DNA of 64,000 bases from Chitinophaga oryziterrae (GCF_009758125.1 NZ_WRXO01000012.1:1-64000), one strand, 5' to 3'; shown: positions 26,376 to 36,397, counted from the stretch's first letter. Translations and numbers: made by a program. The notes: a model not told the origin generated them from the sequence alone.

Positions 26376-27866
26376 TTAGCGAACAATACTATGTTTAAAA
26401 ATAGTATTGTTTTTTAATAAAACAATGGGCTGACCGGTATTCCAGTCGGGCTTGAAATTATCCTGTATAATGAACCCCCGGGAGTAATTCCCCAGTACAA
26501 TATCCGGCGCCCCATCCTCATCAAAATCTCCCACGTCCATACAGATCCATCGTCCTTCCTTTCCCAGGTTCTTAATTGCTCTTGGCGTGAATTGTAAGTC
26601 CTTTGTTTGCTCCAACCAGATAAATTTCTCTGCCGGCTGATGTTGTAAATCTGCGAAAAAAGCGATGGTTGCGATGTCCAGGTCTCCATCATTGTCAAAA
26701 TCTGCTGCAAAGGCTTTGGTGCAACCATTTATGGGATAGAAATACTTTTGCTCATATGTAAAATCCCCCTTATTCAGGTAGATATATACTCCGTGATAAG
26801 GTTTGAGTATCATGGAGTAATCTGCGTTATCTCCGGCGGTATACAGGATATCCGGCTTACCGTCTTTATTCCAGTCTACCACCTGGAAACTGGTAGAACC
26901 GTACACAGGCGGGAAGCGTAGTAAATTTTTTGACTGGAAACCTCCTTTCTGGTCATTCAAAAATAACCAGATACCCTCATCAGCATAGGCGAACAGGGCC
27001 ATAATATCCGGCCAGCCGTCATTATTGAAATCCCCTGTTACAGCATGAATGGCTCCCGGAACTTCCCACACAGAGTGCTTATCATAGTCACCATCCGCTT
27101 TTTGTTGCAAAATATACAGCCCGCCATAGTTGTGGCCAAATCCGCAAACCAGGTAATCCATTTTCCCATCCTTATTGAAATCAGTAGCCAGGCTTTGTAC
27201 CGGGCGGGGCAACCCCAATCCGATCGTCTGCACCTGTTCATTCTCCTTTGCACCCGGAACGAATTTCCATAATGTTCCTTTAGGGGCATCTACTGCTCTT
27301 AAATTACCTATACAGGTAAGTAAGGCGGTATCATTTGTTACCCAGTCCATATCCACTGCGGCAGACTCCAGTTTCATACCAATGGTTGGCTTTAATTGCT
27401 GGTCCCATGTCCACATAGCGGCTGCTTCATCCCTGGAAGAATAGATCGTTTTATTGTGGATAGAAACCATTGTGGTAGTAGCTGTCGTTGATTTGTATTC
27501 AAGCCAGACAGGTAGTTGTATACTGAAGGTGCTGCTATCTTCCTCTAAAGGTTTATTGACAGGTGATAATTTATCCGGAGCTAAATCTTTATAATATGCG
27601 GCGATCTCTGTCCATTCTTCAAAACTAACCGCCCCTTTTTGAGCAGCAGGATAATACTGGTCACCATGCCATACCCCAATGCCCACTTTAGGGGCCATTG
27701 CCGGCAGAACATGCTTTGTCCAGGTATCTTTGTCCAGCAATGCCGGAGACACCGGTAAATGGCAGCTACCGCAGTATTTAGTGGCGAGCGCTTTTCCCTT
27801 TTCGTGAGGTTCACGGGGATTACAGGCTATGAGGAAAATCAGCGAAAGAAAGGGTAGTGATTTCAA
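26376..27866 (-). CDS. Lipoprotein with cytochrome c motif and FG-GAP/VCBS propeller
   Basis: A 496-residue lipoprotein (lipobox FLIAC, Cys15). A heme-binding YCGSCH lies at residues ~31-36, with VLPAM downstream as a plausible axial Met, so the N-terminal ~90 residues form a small cytochrome-like domain. The remainder is a beta-propeller of FG-GAP/VCBS repeats with calcium-loop motifs (DFNKDGKMDY, DFNNDGWPDI, DWNKDGKPDI, DFDNDGDLDI, DFDEDGAPDI). Such proteins are frequent in Bacteroidota surface metabolism, but their partners are unknown. It is monocistronic or last before the ebo set. Confidence 0.8.
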   Translation of the reverse strand: MKSLPFLSLIFLIACNPREPHEKGKALATKYCGSCHLPVSPALLDKDTWTKHVLPAMAPKVGIGVWHGDQYYPAAQKGAVSFEEWTEIAAYYKDLAPDKLSPVNKPLEEDSSTFSIQLPVWLEYKSTTATTTMVSIHNKTIYSSRDEAAAMWTWDQQLKPTIGMKLESAAVDMDWVTNDTALLTCIGNLRAVDAPKGTLWKFVPGAKENEQVQTIGLGLPRPVQSLATDFNKDGKMDYLVCGFGHNYGGLYILQQKADGDYDKHSVWEVPGAIHAVTGDFNNDGWPDIMALFAYADEGIWLFLNDQKGGFQSKNLLRFPPVYGSTSFQVVDWNKDGKPDILYTAGDNADYSMILKPYHGVYIYLNKGDFTYEQKYFYPINGCTKAFAADFDNDGDLDIATIAFFADLQHQPAEKFIWLEQTKDLQFTPRAIKNLGKEGRWICMDVGDFDEDGAPDIVLGNYSRGFIIQDNFKPDWNTGQPIVLLKNNTIFKHSIVR

Positions 27867-27934
27867 AATATAGCAGTTAGAAATGCTTTAGTGGAATCTT
27901 AGTTTATTGGGGAAACAAACTTAACGATAGCATC

Positions 27935-28123
27935 CTATTCAAGGCCTTGTAGTAAATCTTTCGCAGGCACTCTTTTCACATTACCATCTTTATCACTTAT
28001 TACAAGATCTTCGTTATTAGCAGCACTGGTTTCCACCAGCTTCTTCCGGGCCTTTTTTATGCCTTGTAAGATCTTTTCAAATCGTTCGTCGGTATATACT
28101 TTTTTATCTTCCATCATACTCAC
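27935..28123 (-). CDS. Small hypothetical protein, antitoxin-like size
   Basis: A 62-residue acidic/basic helical protein starting MSMMEDKKVYTDERFEKILQ; MEDKKVYTDER at codon 4 is an equally good start. The C-terminal half (EDLVISDKDGNVKRVPAKDL) looks like a short beta-hairpin followed by a helix. I do not recognise the family. No toxin-like gene is adjacent; the neighbours are a FG-GAP lipoprotein and a SusD gene. Confidence 0.5.
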   Translation of the reverse strand: MSMMEDKKVYTDERFEKILQGIKKARKKLVETSAANNEDLVISDKDGNVKRVPAKDLLQGLE

Positions 28124-28249
28124 TTTGACTTAAAATCGTTACCCAAATATCGTTATTTATTATCATTTTTTCAAGATTCTCAGTTTGACTGGCAATTATT
28201 TCAGGTGGCAGATTTACTGAATCAGGCATGGCATAAATATAAAGAGGAA

Positions 28250-28285
28250 TGACGAATTACGAACGAAATCGTTCGCAATCCGTCA
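28250..28285. terminator. Hairpin after the second susD
   Basis: TGACGAATTACGAACG and CGTTCGCAATCCGTCA pair over 16 bp with two G-T type mismatches and an AAAT loop. It lies 28 bp past the susD stop (minus strand) and probably ends the SusC/SusD transcript. Confidence 0.55.
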
Positions 28286-28312
28286 CCCGGTATTCATCAC
28301 TCAACCAAATCT

Positions 28313-30103
28313 TTAGTACCCGTCGTTTTGTTCAAGCGTCTTCGCTCCGTTTTTGAAGCTAAGATCTATCTGTCTTTGTGGAACAGGATAATGATCATTA
28401 CGCGGTGAAATATACTTGGCACCTGCCAGGTCAGTAGTTATCTGGGATTCATAACTCCAGAATGCTGTTAAGGTAGTATTGGCAACACCCCAGCGTACAA
28501 TATCGAAATAACGTTGTCCTTCCATTGCCAGTTCCAGCTTACGCTCAAAACGGATCGCCTTCAGCGCATAATCTTTACCCTGTGCAACAAAGTCACCTGC
28601 AGGATAAGGGTTCACTACGTAGTTAGCAGCAGGTGTGGTAGAGAAACCTCCCATAGGGGTGGCATCATTGAGATACTTGTAGACTTTTGTCTGAGAATTA
28701 CCTGCACGTACCCTCACCTGGTTTACATAACCTTCTGCGGCATCCAGATTATTCAACCCGGCTTCTGCTTCTGCAGCCAGCAACAGTACATCTGCATAAC
28801 GGATCAGATTAATGTTGATAGCAGATCCCGGAGCCCAGGAGTTTGCATCTTTGTACTTATCCTGGTTATACTGCCAGTACACGTTTTTCTTAGGTGCATA
28901 AGGTCCTGCATAAGTCTGATCACGTACCCATGCACGGCCAGGATGATTACCCCAGTCGAGATAAGGAATACCACGACGACCCACTGTCCAGTCGAGACGT
29001 GGGTCTACCGGATCAGTATCAGGAGTAAATGCTTCTGTAGATAATATACCCATATCATTCTTCACTGCATGACTATTATAATCATCCAGGTAAGGCAAAC
29101 CAGCAGCAGTAGTACGGTAAGAATTTACCAGTTCCTGTGTAGGCTGATAAAAACCGCAACAGCCAAACGGACTATTATAAGGGAAGTTCAGCATCTCTCC
29201 CTGGTTAGCGTTCGAGATTGCTCCTGTTCCGTCATTCGCTACCATCTGGATAGCAAATACAGATTCAGATTTATTTTTTGTATCAGAATCAAAGTTGTCT
29301 TCAAAACGGGGAGTTAATGCATATGGGAGACCGTTAGAAGTCATACCAGATACAGTGATCTTATCGAACAAAACTTTCGCCTCTGCATATTTTGCTTCGA
29401 ATACGTATGTTTTAGCCAGATAACACATCGCTGCCCATTTGTTCGCACGGCCTACCTGTGATTGTGTTCCGGGTAAACTATCTGATGCAAACTGGAACTC
29501 TGCTTCAATCTTTGGCCAGATGTCAACATTGTTGGGTTGTTTGTAATCAACAATCATTGTTTCATCTACCCAGGGCACTTTACCGAACATCTTTTTCAGT
29601 TCGAAATAATAATGTCCGCGCAGGAAACGCGCTTCTGCTTTTACTTCCGTTTTTTCTGCGGAAGTCATCCCAACAGCATTTGGTAATAATGCCAGGATAT
29701 TGTTTATACGAACAATACCATCAAACAATACTTTCCATTTTGTGTTGAAGAAACCATTGCTCGCATCGAACTGACCGGTAGCGATCTGACTTACAGGAGG
29801 CTGGTCAGTCGCATCACTACCTTTGTGTGCGTCACCTCCCGCTACACTACCGTAAATCCAGTTACTGGGCGCGGCTTCCCAGGGGTTACCCCCCCCGATC
29901 GCTGCAACACCATCCTGCTGACCGTCCAGTGCCGCATAAGCACCAATCAGTAATGCATTGATACCATCCTTACTGGAAACATCCCCTGATGTTAGTGTAC
30001 CCAGGGGGGCACGTTCCAGGAAACTTTTACTACATCCGTCCAGTAACAGACCTGCGGTGATCACTGAGACGATGAATATGTATTTAGATCTTATGAGTTT
30101 CAT
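28313..30103 (-). CDS. SusD/RagB-family nutrient-binding lipoprotein
   Basis: A 596-residue lipoprotein from MKLIRSKYIFIV; this start gives a clean signal peptide with lipobox LLDGC (Cys24), and the eleven upstream residues in the frame are discarded. SusD blocks are visible: EARFLRGHYYFELKKMFGKV, LIRYADVLLLAAEAEAGLNN and AIRFERKLELAMEGQRYFDI, ending EQNDGY. It follows susC by 22 bp. It is longer than the first SusD here and belongs to a different subgroup, so the two systems probably take up different glycans. No degradative enzyme is adjacent to indicate the substrate. Confidence 0.93.
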   Translation of the reverse strand: MKLIRSKYIFIVSVITAGLLLDGCSKSFLERAPLGTLTSGDVSSKDGINALLIGAYAALDGQQDGVAAIGGGNPWEAAPSNWIYGSVAGGDAHKGSDATDQPPVSQIATGQFDASNGFFNTKWKVLFDGIVRINNILALLPNAVGMTSAEKTEVKAEARFLRGHYYFELKKMFGKVPWVDETMIVDYKQPNNVDIWPKIEAEFQFASDSLPGTQSQVGRANKWAAMCYLAKTYVFEAKYAEAKVLFDKITVSGMTSNGLPYALTPRFEDNFDSDTKNKSESVFAIQMVANDGTGAISNANQGEMLNFPYNSPFGCCGFYQPTQELVNSYRTTAAGLPYLDDYNSHAVKNDMGILSTEAFTPDTDPVDPRLDWTVGRRGIPYLDWGNHPGRAWVRDQTYAGPYAPKKNVYWQYNQDKYKDANSWAPGSAININLIRYADVLLLAAEAEAGLNNLDAAEGYVNQVRVRAGNSQTKVYKYLNDATPMGGFSTTPAANYVVNPYPAGDFVAQGKDYALKAIRFERKLELAMEGQRYFDIVRWGVANTTLTAFWSYESQITTDLAGAKYISPRNDHYPVPQRQIDLSFKNGAKTLEQNDGY

Positions 30104-30125
30104 TGTAAAAAGTTTTAAACATTCA

Positions 30126-33100
30126 TCAGAAAGCAACGTTTACACCTACCAGGAACTGACGCTGATTTGGATAAACCCCTTCATCCAGACCAAAGTTGGT
30201 AGTACCACCTGTAATTTCAGGATCTATACCAGTGTATTTGGTAATGGTAAATAAATTGGCAGCCTGTACATAGATGCGGAATTTTTCAATACCAACGCGT
30301 TTCAATGAAGCCGGAGAAAGTGTATAACCCAGCATCATATTCTTTGCCCTGAGATAAGAACCATTTTCTACCAGGAATGAGTTAGGTACTGTGTTTGAAC
30401 TGAATGTACCATCGTTTTCCTGGATAGGCGCTTTTGCATTCATATGATCCGGTCTCCATGAATCATACAAAGCTGTTTTACTTTTTGCACCTGCGAAAGA
30501 AGGATAGAAGTCTGTCCACCAGCGAACCTGATTCCAGATCTCATTACCATGTACACCATAGAAGAACACCGTGAAGTCGAAGTTCTTATAATCCAGTTCA
30601 AGGTTTAATCCATAACTGAAATCAGGATTAGGGTTACCTAAGAAGGTACGGTCAGCTTCAGTGATGATACCATCGCCATTTGTATCTGCATAACGGAAAC
30701 GGCCTACACCAAGTTGTGTCTGATACACTGCATTTGGATTGTTAGTCGCTTTCTGTGCCTGAATATTCAGCTGATTTACTTCATCAGCACTGTTAAAGAA
30801 CCCGGCTACTTTATATCCGTAGAAGCTGGAAATAGGTTGTCCGACTGCATTACGGATAATGAAACTACCATTAAAACGACGTGATTCCTGGTCGAAATAA
30901 GGAGCATCAGAAGAGATACTTTCGATCTTATTCTTATAAGTAGTGAAAGTTGCATTGGCTTTCAACACCAGGTCTTTACCAAGGTTGATACCTGTTGCGA
31001 AGACAGAGAGGTCTATACCATGGTTCTGCATTTCTGCAATGTTCACAGTAGGAGGGTCCTGTCTGCCGGCTGTAGCAGAGATCTCTGGTTTGTACAGCAG
31101 ATCTTTTACTTTCTTCTTGTAATAATCTGCACTGATTTCCAGTTTACCTTTAAACAGCGTTGCATCAATACCTATGTTAGAGTTGATGTTGCTTTCCCAT
31201 TTGGCATTAGGGTTACCAATATGTGTTTTCAGGAAACCTGAAGTAAGTGTACCTGGTGTTCCGGTGATATCATAAAAAGAGGAGCCTTTATTCAGACCGT
31301 ATTGTGTGAATGCATTGGATGCTTCCACATTCAGCTGATTACCCATCACACCATATCCTCCTCTGATCTTTAAATCGGAGATCCAGGAAATATCTTTCAT
31401 GAAGTTTTCCTGGGAGATACGCCATCCGGCACTTACGGCCGGGAACCAGCCATAACGGAAGTTAGAGCTGAATTTACTGGAACCATCTCTACGGATAACA
31501 GCACCTAAGAGATAGCGATCGTGGAAACTATAATCCAAACGACCGAAGATAGAAAACAATCCATCAGAATATCTGCCACTACCACTGGTTACAGTACCGG
31601 TACCGGTAGATAAACCTGTGTAGTTAGGATCGAAAATAAAATACCCCTGTGTAGTACCTGTAACTGTGCGGCCCCTGTTATCAAATGCTTCTGTACCTGC
31701 TACGACTTTAATATCATGCAGGTTGTTAAAATTCTGATGGTAAGAGAGAGTGTTGGTCCATGTCCAGTTAAACCCTGAACTGGCGCCTTCTGTATAAGAG
31801 TTTACTTTATTGTTCTCTGAGTTTTCGTATTCGGGATAAATGAACGAATGTGTGGAAGCAGAGAATATTTCACCACCGAAACTTGTACGGAAAGTGAAAT
31901 GTTTCAGGATGTCCGCTTCTCCGTATACATTACCGAACAAACGGTTGCCAAGGCCCCTGTTATTACGTGTACGGTCCTGTATGGCTACCGGGTTACGTGC
32001 ATTCCCTAACTGTGCACCATTGGACGAAAATGAACCTGCAAAGTTGCCTTTGATATCATGTACGGGAATGATGCTTTGTTCACGGAATGCCATACCGATC
32101 GCACTACCTTCCACTAAGTCAGTAATCTGTGGATTATCGATCACAGAAAACTCCATATTTTCTCCTATGCGCACATTCTTACTTACATTAAAATGGCTGT
32201 TGGAGCGGATAGAATAACGTTTCAGGTAAGTGTTCAGTAAAGTACCCTGCTGATTGTAATAATAGAAAGACAGGTAATAAGCGCCCTGGTCATTTCCACC
32301 GCTTACAGATACGTTATGACTGGTAATGGGAGCTGGTTTGAAGATTTCATGGAACCAGTCAGTACCACCTTTATTTGCTTTGGTAATACGGTAAAATCCA
32401 TCAAGGTCTGATGCATTTTTATAGTTTGGATCTACATTATACAAATCCGGGTTCACACCAGGATCTCCTTCATGTAAACCACCCGGAGCGATGTAATCAG
32501 GTAATACGGGAGTAGCGCCACTACCATACAATCCATCATTATAAACAACATTAGGATTTGTATTTTTCAATGCCATCCATTTGAGATCTGCGGATTCCTG
32601 TGGATTCAGGAGATGCCAGACATTCCCGCTTTTTGGACGCTGGGTACCATAATAAGCATCATAAGTTACCCTTACTTTTCCTTTCCCTACCTTACCGGCT
32701 TTGGTAGTAACGATGATCACCCCATTGGCAGCTCTTGCACCATAGATAGAAGCGGAACCTGCATCTTTCAGTACCTGCATGGTCTCAACATCATAAGGGT
32801 TAAGGTCTACAATATTTTGTGTTGGCACTCCATCTATTACATACAGCGGAGTATTGTTACCGAAGGTGTTCACACCACGGATACGTACCTGTGGTTCCTT
32901 ACCCGGCTGACCAGACCCCAGTACCGTAATACCGGATACCTGGCCCTGTAACTGGTTACTTACCTGTGCAGTGGGTTGTCTGCTGATCTGATCTACATTT
33001 ACAACAGATACCGCTCCTGTGAGGTCTTTTTTACGTTGTGTAGCGTAACCTGTTACCACTACTTCATCCAGTGATCCTACTTTTTCACTTAGTATTACAG

Positions 33101-33380
33101 TCACCTGGGATGCATCTCCCAGCTGGACTTCTTTTTGTGCGTAACCTACAAATGAAAATACGAGGGTTTCTCCTTTTTTAGCCTGGAGAGAAAAGGCTCC
33201 ACCGGGATCCGTGGCAGTTCCCCTGTTGGAATTTTTGACAGCGACAGTCACCCCAGGCAGGGGGTTCCCTGTTTTTTCGTCCGTGACTTTGCCCGAAAAT
33301 TTTGTCTGGGCTAATGCGCTGCCGGCAATAAATAACAACAGCCAGCACCACGCAACCGTGCGGTAGACGTGCTTGTTCAT
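30126..33380 (-). CDS. SusC/RagA-family TonB-linked outer-membrane transporter
   Basis: A 1084-residue protein with a signal peptide ending AQ25, a carboxypeptidase-like regulatory domain (~27-110, SGKVTDEKTGNPLPGVTVAV), the TonB-box/plug start DEVVVTGYATQRKKDLTGAV, plug motifs LYVIDGVPT and SASIYGARAANGVIIVTT, and a long barrel ending VNVAF. It pairs with the downstream SusD. No sigma/anti-sigma regulator lies upstream; the ~680-bp gap upstream carries AAACGA at 33664 and TCGTTT at 33711 in inverted orientation, a weak operator candidate. Confidence 0.95.
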   Translation of the reverse strand: MNKHVYRTVAWCWLLLFIAGSALAQTKFSGKVTDEKTGNPLPGVTVAVKNSNRGTATDPGGAFSLQAKKGETLVFSFVGYAQKEVQLGDASQVTVILSEKVGSLDEVVVTGYATQRKKDLTGAVSVVNVDQISRQPTAQVSNQLQGQVSGITVLGSGQPGKEPQVRIRGVNTFGNNTPLYVIDGVPTQNIVDLNPYDVETMQVLKDAGSASIYGARAANGVIIVTTKAGKVGKGKVRVTYDAYYGTQRPKSGNVWHLLNPQESADLKWMALKNTNPNVVYNDGLYGSGATPVLPDYIAPGGLHEGDPGVNPDLYNVDPNYKNASDLDGFYRITKANKGGTDWFHEIFKPAPITSHNVSVSGGNDQGAYYLSFYYYNQQGTLLNTYLKRYSIRSNSHFNVSKNVRIGENMEFSVIDNPQITDLVEGSAIGMAFREQSIIPVHDIKGNFAGSFSSNGAQLGNARNPVAIQDRTRNNRGLGNRLFGNVYGEADILKHFTFRTSFGGEIFSASTHSFIYPEYENSENNKVNSYTEGASSGFNWTWTNTLSYHQNFNNLHDIKVVAGTEAFDNRGRTVTGTTQGYFIFDPNYTGLSTGTGTVTSGSGRYSDGLFSIFGRLDYSFHDRYLLGAVIRRDGSSKFSSNFRYGWFPAVSAGWRISQENFMKDISWISDLKIRGGYGVMGNQLNVEASNAFTQYGLNKGSSFYDITGTPGTLTSGFLKTHIGNPNAKWESNINSNIGIDATLFKGKLEISADYYKKKVKDLLYKPEISATAGRQDPPTVNIAEMQNHGIDLSVFATGINLGKDLVLKANATFTTYKNKIESISSDAPYFDQESRRFNGSFIIRNAVGQPISSFYGYKVAGFFNSADEVNQLNIQAQKATNNPNAVYQTQLGVGRFRYADTNGDGIITEADRTFLGNPNPDFSYGLNLELDYKNFDFTVFFYGVHGNEIWNQVRWWTDFYPSFAGAKSKTALYDSWRPDHMNAKAPIQENDGTFSSNTVPNSFLVENGSYLRAKNMMLGYTLSPASLKRVGIEKFRIYVQAANLFTITKYTGIDPEITGGTTNFGLDEGVYPNQRQFLVGVNVAF

Positions 33381-33786
33381 AACGTGAATCGTTTTTTTTG
33401 GTTAAATAAATGGCCTCTTCCTGGCCTGTTTCAGCCGGGGCGGCGGATACAGGCACAGCAAACAGTACCGGGTCAAATCCTGATCAGGGTCTTAACTGGG
33501 CTAAAAAATATACTTCCAAGCTACTGGTTAATCAATGCAATTTCAATGCATTAAACAATTCCGGGCTATCATATAAAAGTTGGAATTTTACTACATACAG
33601 TGTTTTTTCATACGTGCTAACATCAAAATTTTAAGAGTTCATGGAATCTGATTTTGGTTATTCAAACGAGTTAAAAGTTTAACTGTTAACAGGGCGTTAA
33701 GGTAACACATTCGTTTAATTAATACAAGACTTGTGATAATTTTTTATCACAATTGGATGGAAGAGTATCATTACCGGGGAATACAA
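33381..33786. other. Intergenic leader region of susC, no gene
   Basis: An AT-rich gap upstream of the minus-strand susC gene. It holds the AAACGA/TCGTTT inverted pair at 33664-33716 and short GTTAAC-like palindromes. Frames in it show no protein-like sequence. Confidence 0.4.
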
Positions 33787-33813
33787 ACACCGCAGAAATC
33801 ACTTCTGCGGTGT
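33787..33813. terminator. Hairpin ACACCGCAGAA/TTCTGCGGTGT
   Basis: A perfect 11-bp stem with a 5-nt loop. It lies between prfH and susC without a pronounced T-run on either side, so it is a terminator only by inference. Confidence 0.45.
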
Positions 33814-33874
33814 TAATTAAAAAGAGAATCTGGCAGTGATCCAGTTTGAATGTTATAACATGTAGATAGATTGG

Positions 33875-34019
33875 CAGATGTTGTTCATCATAAATACCCT
33901 GCATCTGACTGTTTAGTTCTCTGATGTAGCTTTGGAATATGGACTCAGGATTTATTTTTCAATTTAACTTCACCTAATATTCACGTCAGATAAGGTGTAT
34001 TTATGATGAACAACATCTG
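33875..34019. repeat. Long inverted repeat, 23-bp perfect arms
   Basis: CAGATGTTGTTCATCATAAATAC in two parts (33875-33897) is the exact reverse complement of 33997-34019; the inner flanks (ATCTGAC / GTCAGAT) extend the pairing imperfectly. The spacer is ~99 bp. It lies just past the end of prfH and encodes nothing. It could be a small non-autonomous element or a large RNA hairpin. Confidence 0.75.
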
Positions 34020-34062
34020 GAGCGAAGATTATATAATCAAACCTGGGTCATTACCGGGAATT

Positions 34063-34677
34063 TTAAAGTTTGTCTGAGATCGTCCTTACAGCACCTCCTC
34101 TTTCCAGCTCATTATGTTCCTGCCACTGACTTTGCTGCTGCGCTACCAGCTTCTCTGTTTGCCAGGCCATAAACCTGGCCTCCAGCCTTTCAATACAAAG
34201 CTTCTTATTCTGTAACTGAGAACGGCTGTCCATTGCCATTACCTGTATTCCTGAAGGGAGATGAATCCCCCTTACCGCTGTTTCTACTTTGTTGACGTTT
34301 TGTCCACCCGGACCAGAAGCCCTGCAAGTCTCAAACTTTACGTCATTGACATTCCATTGCAACTGTTTCTTTACATCAAAAAAAGCTACGCCCACAAACC
34401 AGTTCTTACGCTTATGATATTTACGGTAAGGGCTTTGTGCTATCCACTGAACAGTTCCTTCCCATTCTTTTATAAAAGGGGCCAATTGCTTGCCACCCGC
34501 CAGCAACGTAGCGGATAACAAGGTACCGTTTATATCGCCCTTTTTACTTTCCAGTACAGCTATCTCTATACCGGCATTTTTTGCTTCTCTGAGCATTAAT
34601 TCAGTCACACGGGCAACCACCCTGCAGCATTCTACAGGGCCTCTGCCCGATGTGATCTGTATGATTACCTTGTCCAT
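34063..34677 (-). CDS. prfH: Peptide chain release factor H (PrfH)
   Basis: A 204-residue class I release factor lacking the codon-recognition domain. The catalytic GGQ is in RASGPGGQNVNKVETAVRG (~residues 120-138), followed by the LPSGIQV and SQLQNKKLCIERL blocks and a basic tail. It starts 3 bp after the end of rtcB in the same direction. PrfH with its linked RtcB has been shown to act on ribosomes cut in the 16S decoding centre by colicin E3-type ribotoxins: PrfH releases the stalled peptide and RtcB reseals the RNA. A defence-against-toxin role is likely here too. Confidence 0.92.
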   Translation of the reverse strand: MDKVIIQITSGRGPVECCRVVARVTELMLREAKNAGIEIAVLESKKGDINGTLLSATLLAGGKQLAPFIKEWEGTVQWIAQSPYRKYHKRKNWFVGVAFFDVKKQLQWNVNDVKFETCRASGPGGQNVNKVETAVRGIHLPSGIQVMAMDSRSQLQNKKLCIERLEARFMAWQTEKLVAQQQSQWQEHNELERGGAVRTISDKL

Positions 34678-34680
34678 GAT

Positions 34681-36081
34681 TTACTCTTTGTTCATTCTTA
34701 CAATACGGGGCAAAAAGCGCCCTTCCACAGCAATCAGCTCCTGTTGCGCAGCGATTACCTTTTCAATGTCCTTATATGCCAGCGGATTCTCTTCCACGCT
34801 GCCACCAATGAGTGTTACTCCGGCATCAGACAGCATTTTCTTTAATCCGGACGCTGTCATGTTTTCCCTCGCTCGTTTTCTGCTCATCGCCCTGCCTGCG
34901 CCATGTGAAGCAGAGAACAACGCATTATCCACTCCTTTACCTTTTACCAGGTAAGCGGCGGTAGTCATACTACCCGGGATAATCCCCCATTCCCCGGCAT
35001 GTGCCGGTGTGGCCCCTTTGCGGTGAATAATCACTTTTCTGCCATCAGACAGTGTATCTTCCCATGCAAAGTTGTGATGGTTCTCTACTGTTACCAGGCT
35101 TTGTAAACCCAGTGCTTTCAACAGGTTGGCATGAATCCGCTCATGACAGGCCTTGGCATAATCTCCCGCCAGGTTCATACTGATCCAGTACTCCTGCCCT
35201 GCTTCGCTGCTCAAATCCAGCCATGCAAGCTGCTGCGCTTCACGGGGCAGTTTGCAGGTATCCATCGCAATTTTAGTATAATGCTGCGCGATGTTTGCTC
35301 CCAGCCCACGGCTACCGGAATGCGAGAGCAGTGCGAGATAATCTTTAGCCGGAAGCCCCAGTGAATTATCTGCTGCCAATGTGATCATCCCAAATTCTAC
35401 AAAGTGATTGCCACTACCGGAAGAACCCAACTGACGCAAAGCTTTTGCCTGTAGTTTTTTCAACAACTCCGTAGATTGAAAAGCATCACTATCTAATACC
35501 GCATGTTCCTGTGGGAATTCCAGCGCGCCTTCATTACCGAAGTGCGTAAACTCTTTCATCGCCACTTTTATCTGATGAGAATAACGTTTCAGAAAACTCT
35601 CTCCTTCATCAAGAACAGATAACGCCATACGGCAACCAATATCTACACCTACAGCGTATGGCACCACTGCATTATCAGTCGCTAATACACCACCAATAGG
35701 CAACCCATAACCGGTGTGTGCATCGGGCATTAAAGCGCCCTGCACTGTGATTGGCAGGGACATTGCCAGCTCCATCTGCTTTTTAGCGGAGTGTTCTATT
35801 TCTTTTGCACCATAGATCTTTAACTGCCCGGTTTCCTGCAACAGACTAAAAGACCGGAAGTTGCAGACTTCTTCTTTATCAATAAAAGTCTCAGCAATGA
35901 CACCTACTATTTCATCTGCTGCATATGCTGCAGGATCATCTTTGATGTTCGTTAAAAGCGTAATTAACTGCTCCTTTGTATGATGCTTAAAATGTTTGGA
36001 TATAATATTAATGACGAGGCTTCTTGCCCTGTCATTGGTGTAACCGATTTTACTCAGTTCCTTTGTTTTTATGCTGCCCAT
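34681..36081 (-). CDS. rtcB: RtcB-family RNA ligase linked to prfH (RtcB2 type)
   Basis: A 466-residue RtcB with intact motifs: MPDAHTGYGLPIGGV, the metal cysteine in VGVDIGCRM, GSSGSGNHFVE, SHSGSRGLG, ENHHNFAW, the guanylated histidine block HRKGATPAHAGEWGIIPGSM, and SHGAGRAMSR. RtcB joins 2',3'-cyclic phosphate or 3'-phosphate RNA ends to 5'-OH ends using GTP. The N-terminal ~60 residues are an extension. No archease gene accompanies it. The 3-bp gap to prfH marks the rRNA-repair pair. The upstream gap 36082-36397 shows nothing else. Confidence 0.93.
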   Translation of the reverse strand: MGSIKTKELSKIGYTNDRARSLVINIISKHFKHHTKEQLITLLTNIKDDPAAYAADEIVGVIAETFIDKEEVCNFRSFSLLQETGQLKIYGAKEIEHSAKKQMELAMSLPITVQGALMPDAHTGYGLPIGGVLATDNAVVPYAVGVDIGCRMALSVLDEGESFLKRYSHQIKVAMKEFTHFGNEGALEFPQEHAVLDSDAFQSTELLKKLQAKALRQLGSSGSGNHFVEFGMITLAADNSLGLPAKDYLALLSHSGSRGLGANIAQHYTKIAMDTCKLPREAQQLAWLDLSSEAGQEYWISMNLAGDYAKACHERIHANLLKALGLQSLVTVENHHNFAWEDTLSDGRKVIIHRKGATPAHAGEWGIIPGSMTTAAYLVKGKGVDNALFSASHGAGRAMSRKRARENMTASGLKKMLSDAGVTLIGGSVEENPLAYKDIEKVIAAQQELIAVEGRFLPRIVRMNKE

Positions 36082-36397
36082 GCGGGTACGGATAAATATT
36101 ATTGTAAATGATTTTTTTGCAATAGTATCCCCTTACAAACAATGTATGTTTATATTAATGCGCAGGGCTGAACCTGACAGGCATAGCAATTAAAGGCATT
36201 GATCAAAATCAATACAAATGCTTATTCCAGATAATTATAATTGGAAATTATTGCCTGTTCAGGCAGCGGGCGAAAGGGGCGATATGTGAATACGTTCTGT
36301 CATGATTCCTTTAATTTTAGAAGTGATAAATAAGGAATGCGGATGCAAAGGTATATCTTTTATCAATATCTTCGCTTATCTCCAATAAAATCTATTT

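Noticed and set aside
33719..33904. 61-residue open frame on the minus strand
   Set aside because: It runs through a hairpin and into one arm of the long inverted repeat; composition is not protein-like.
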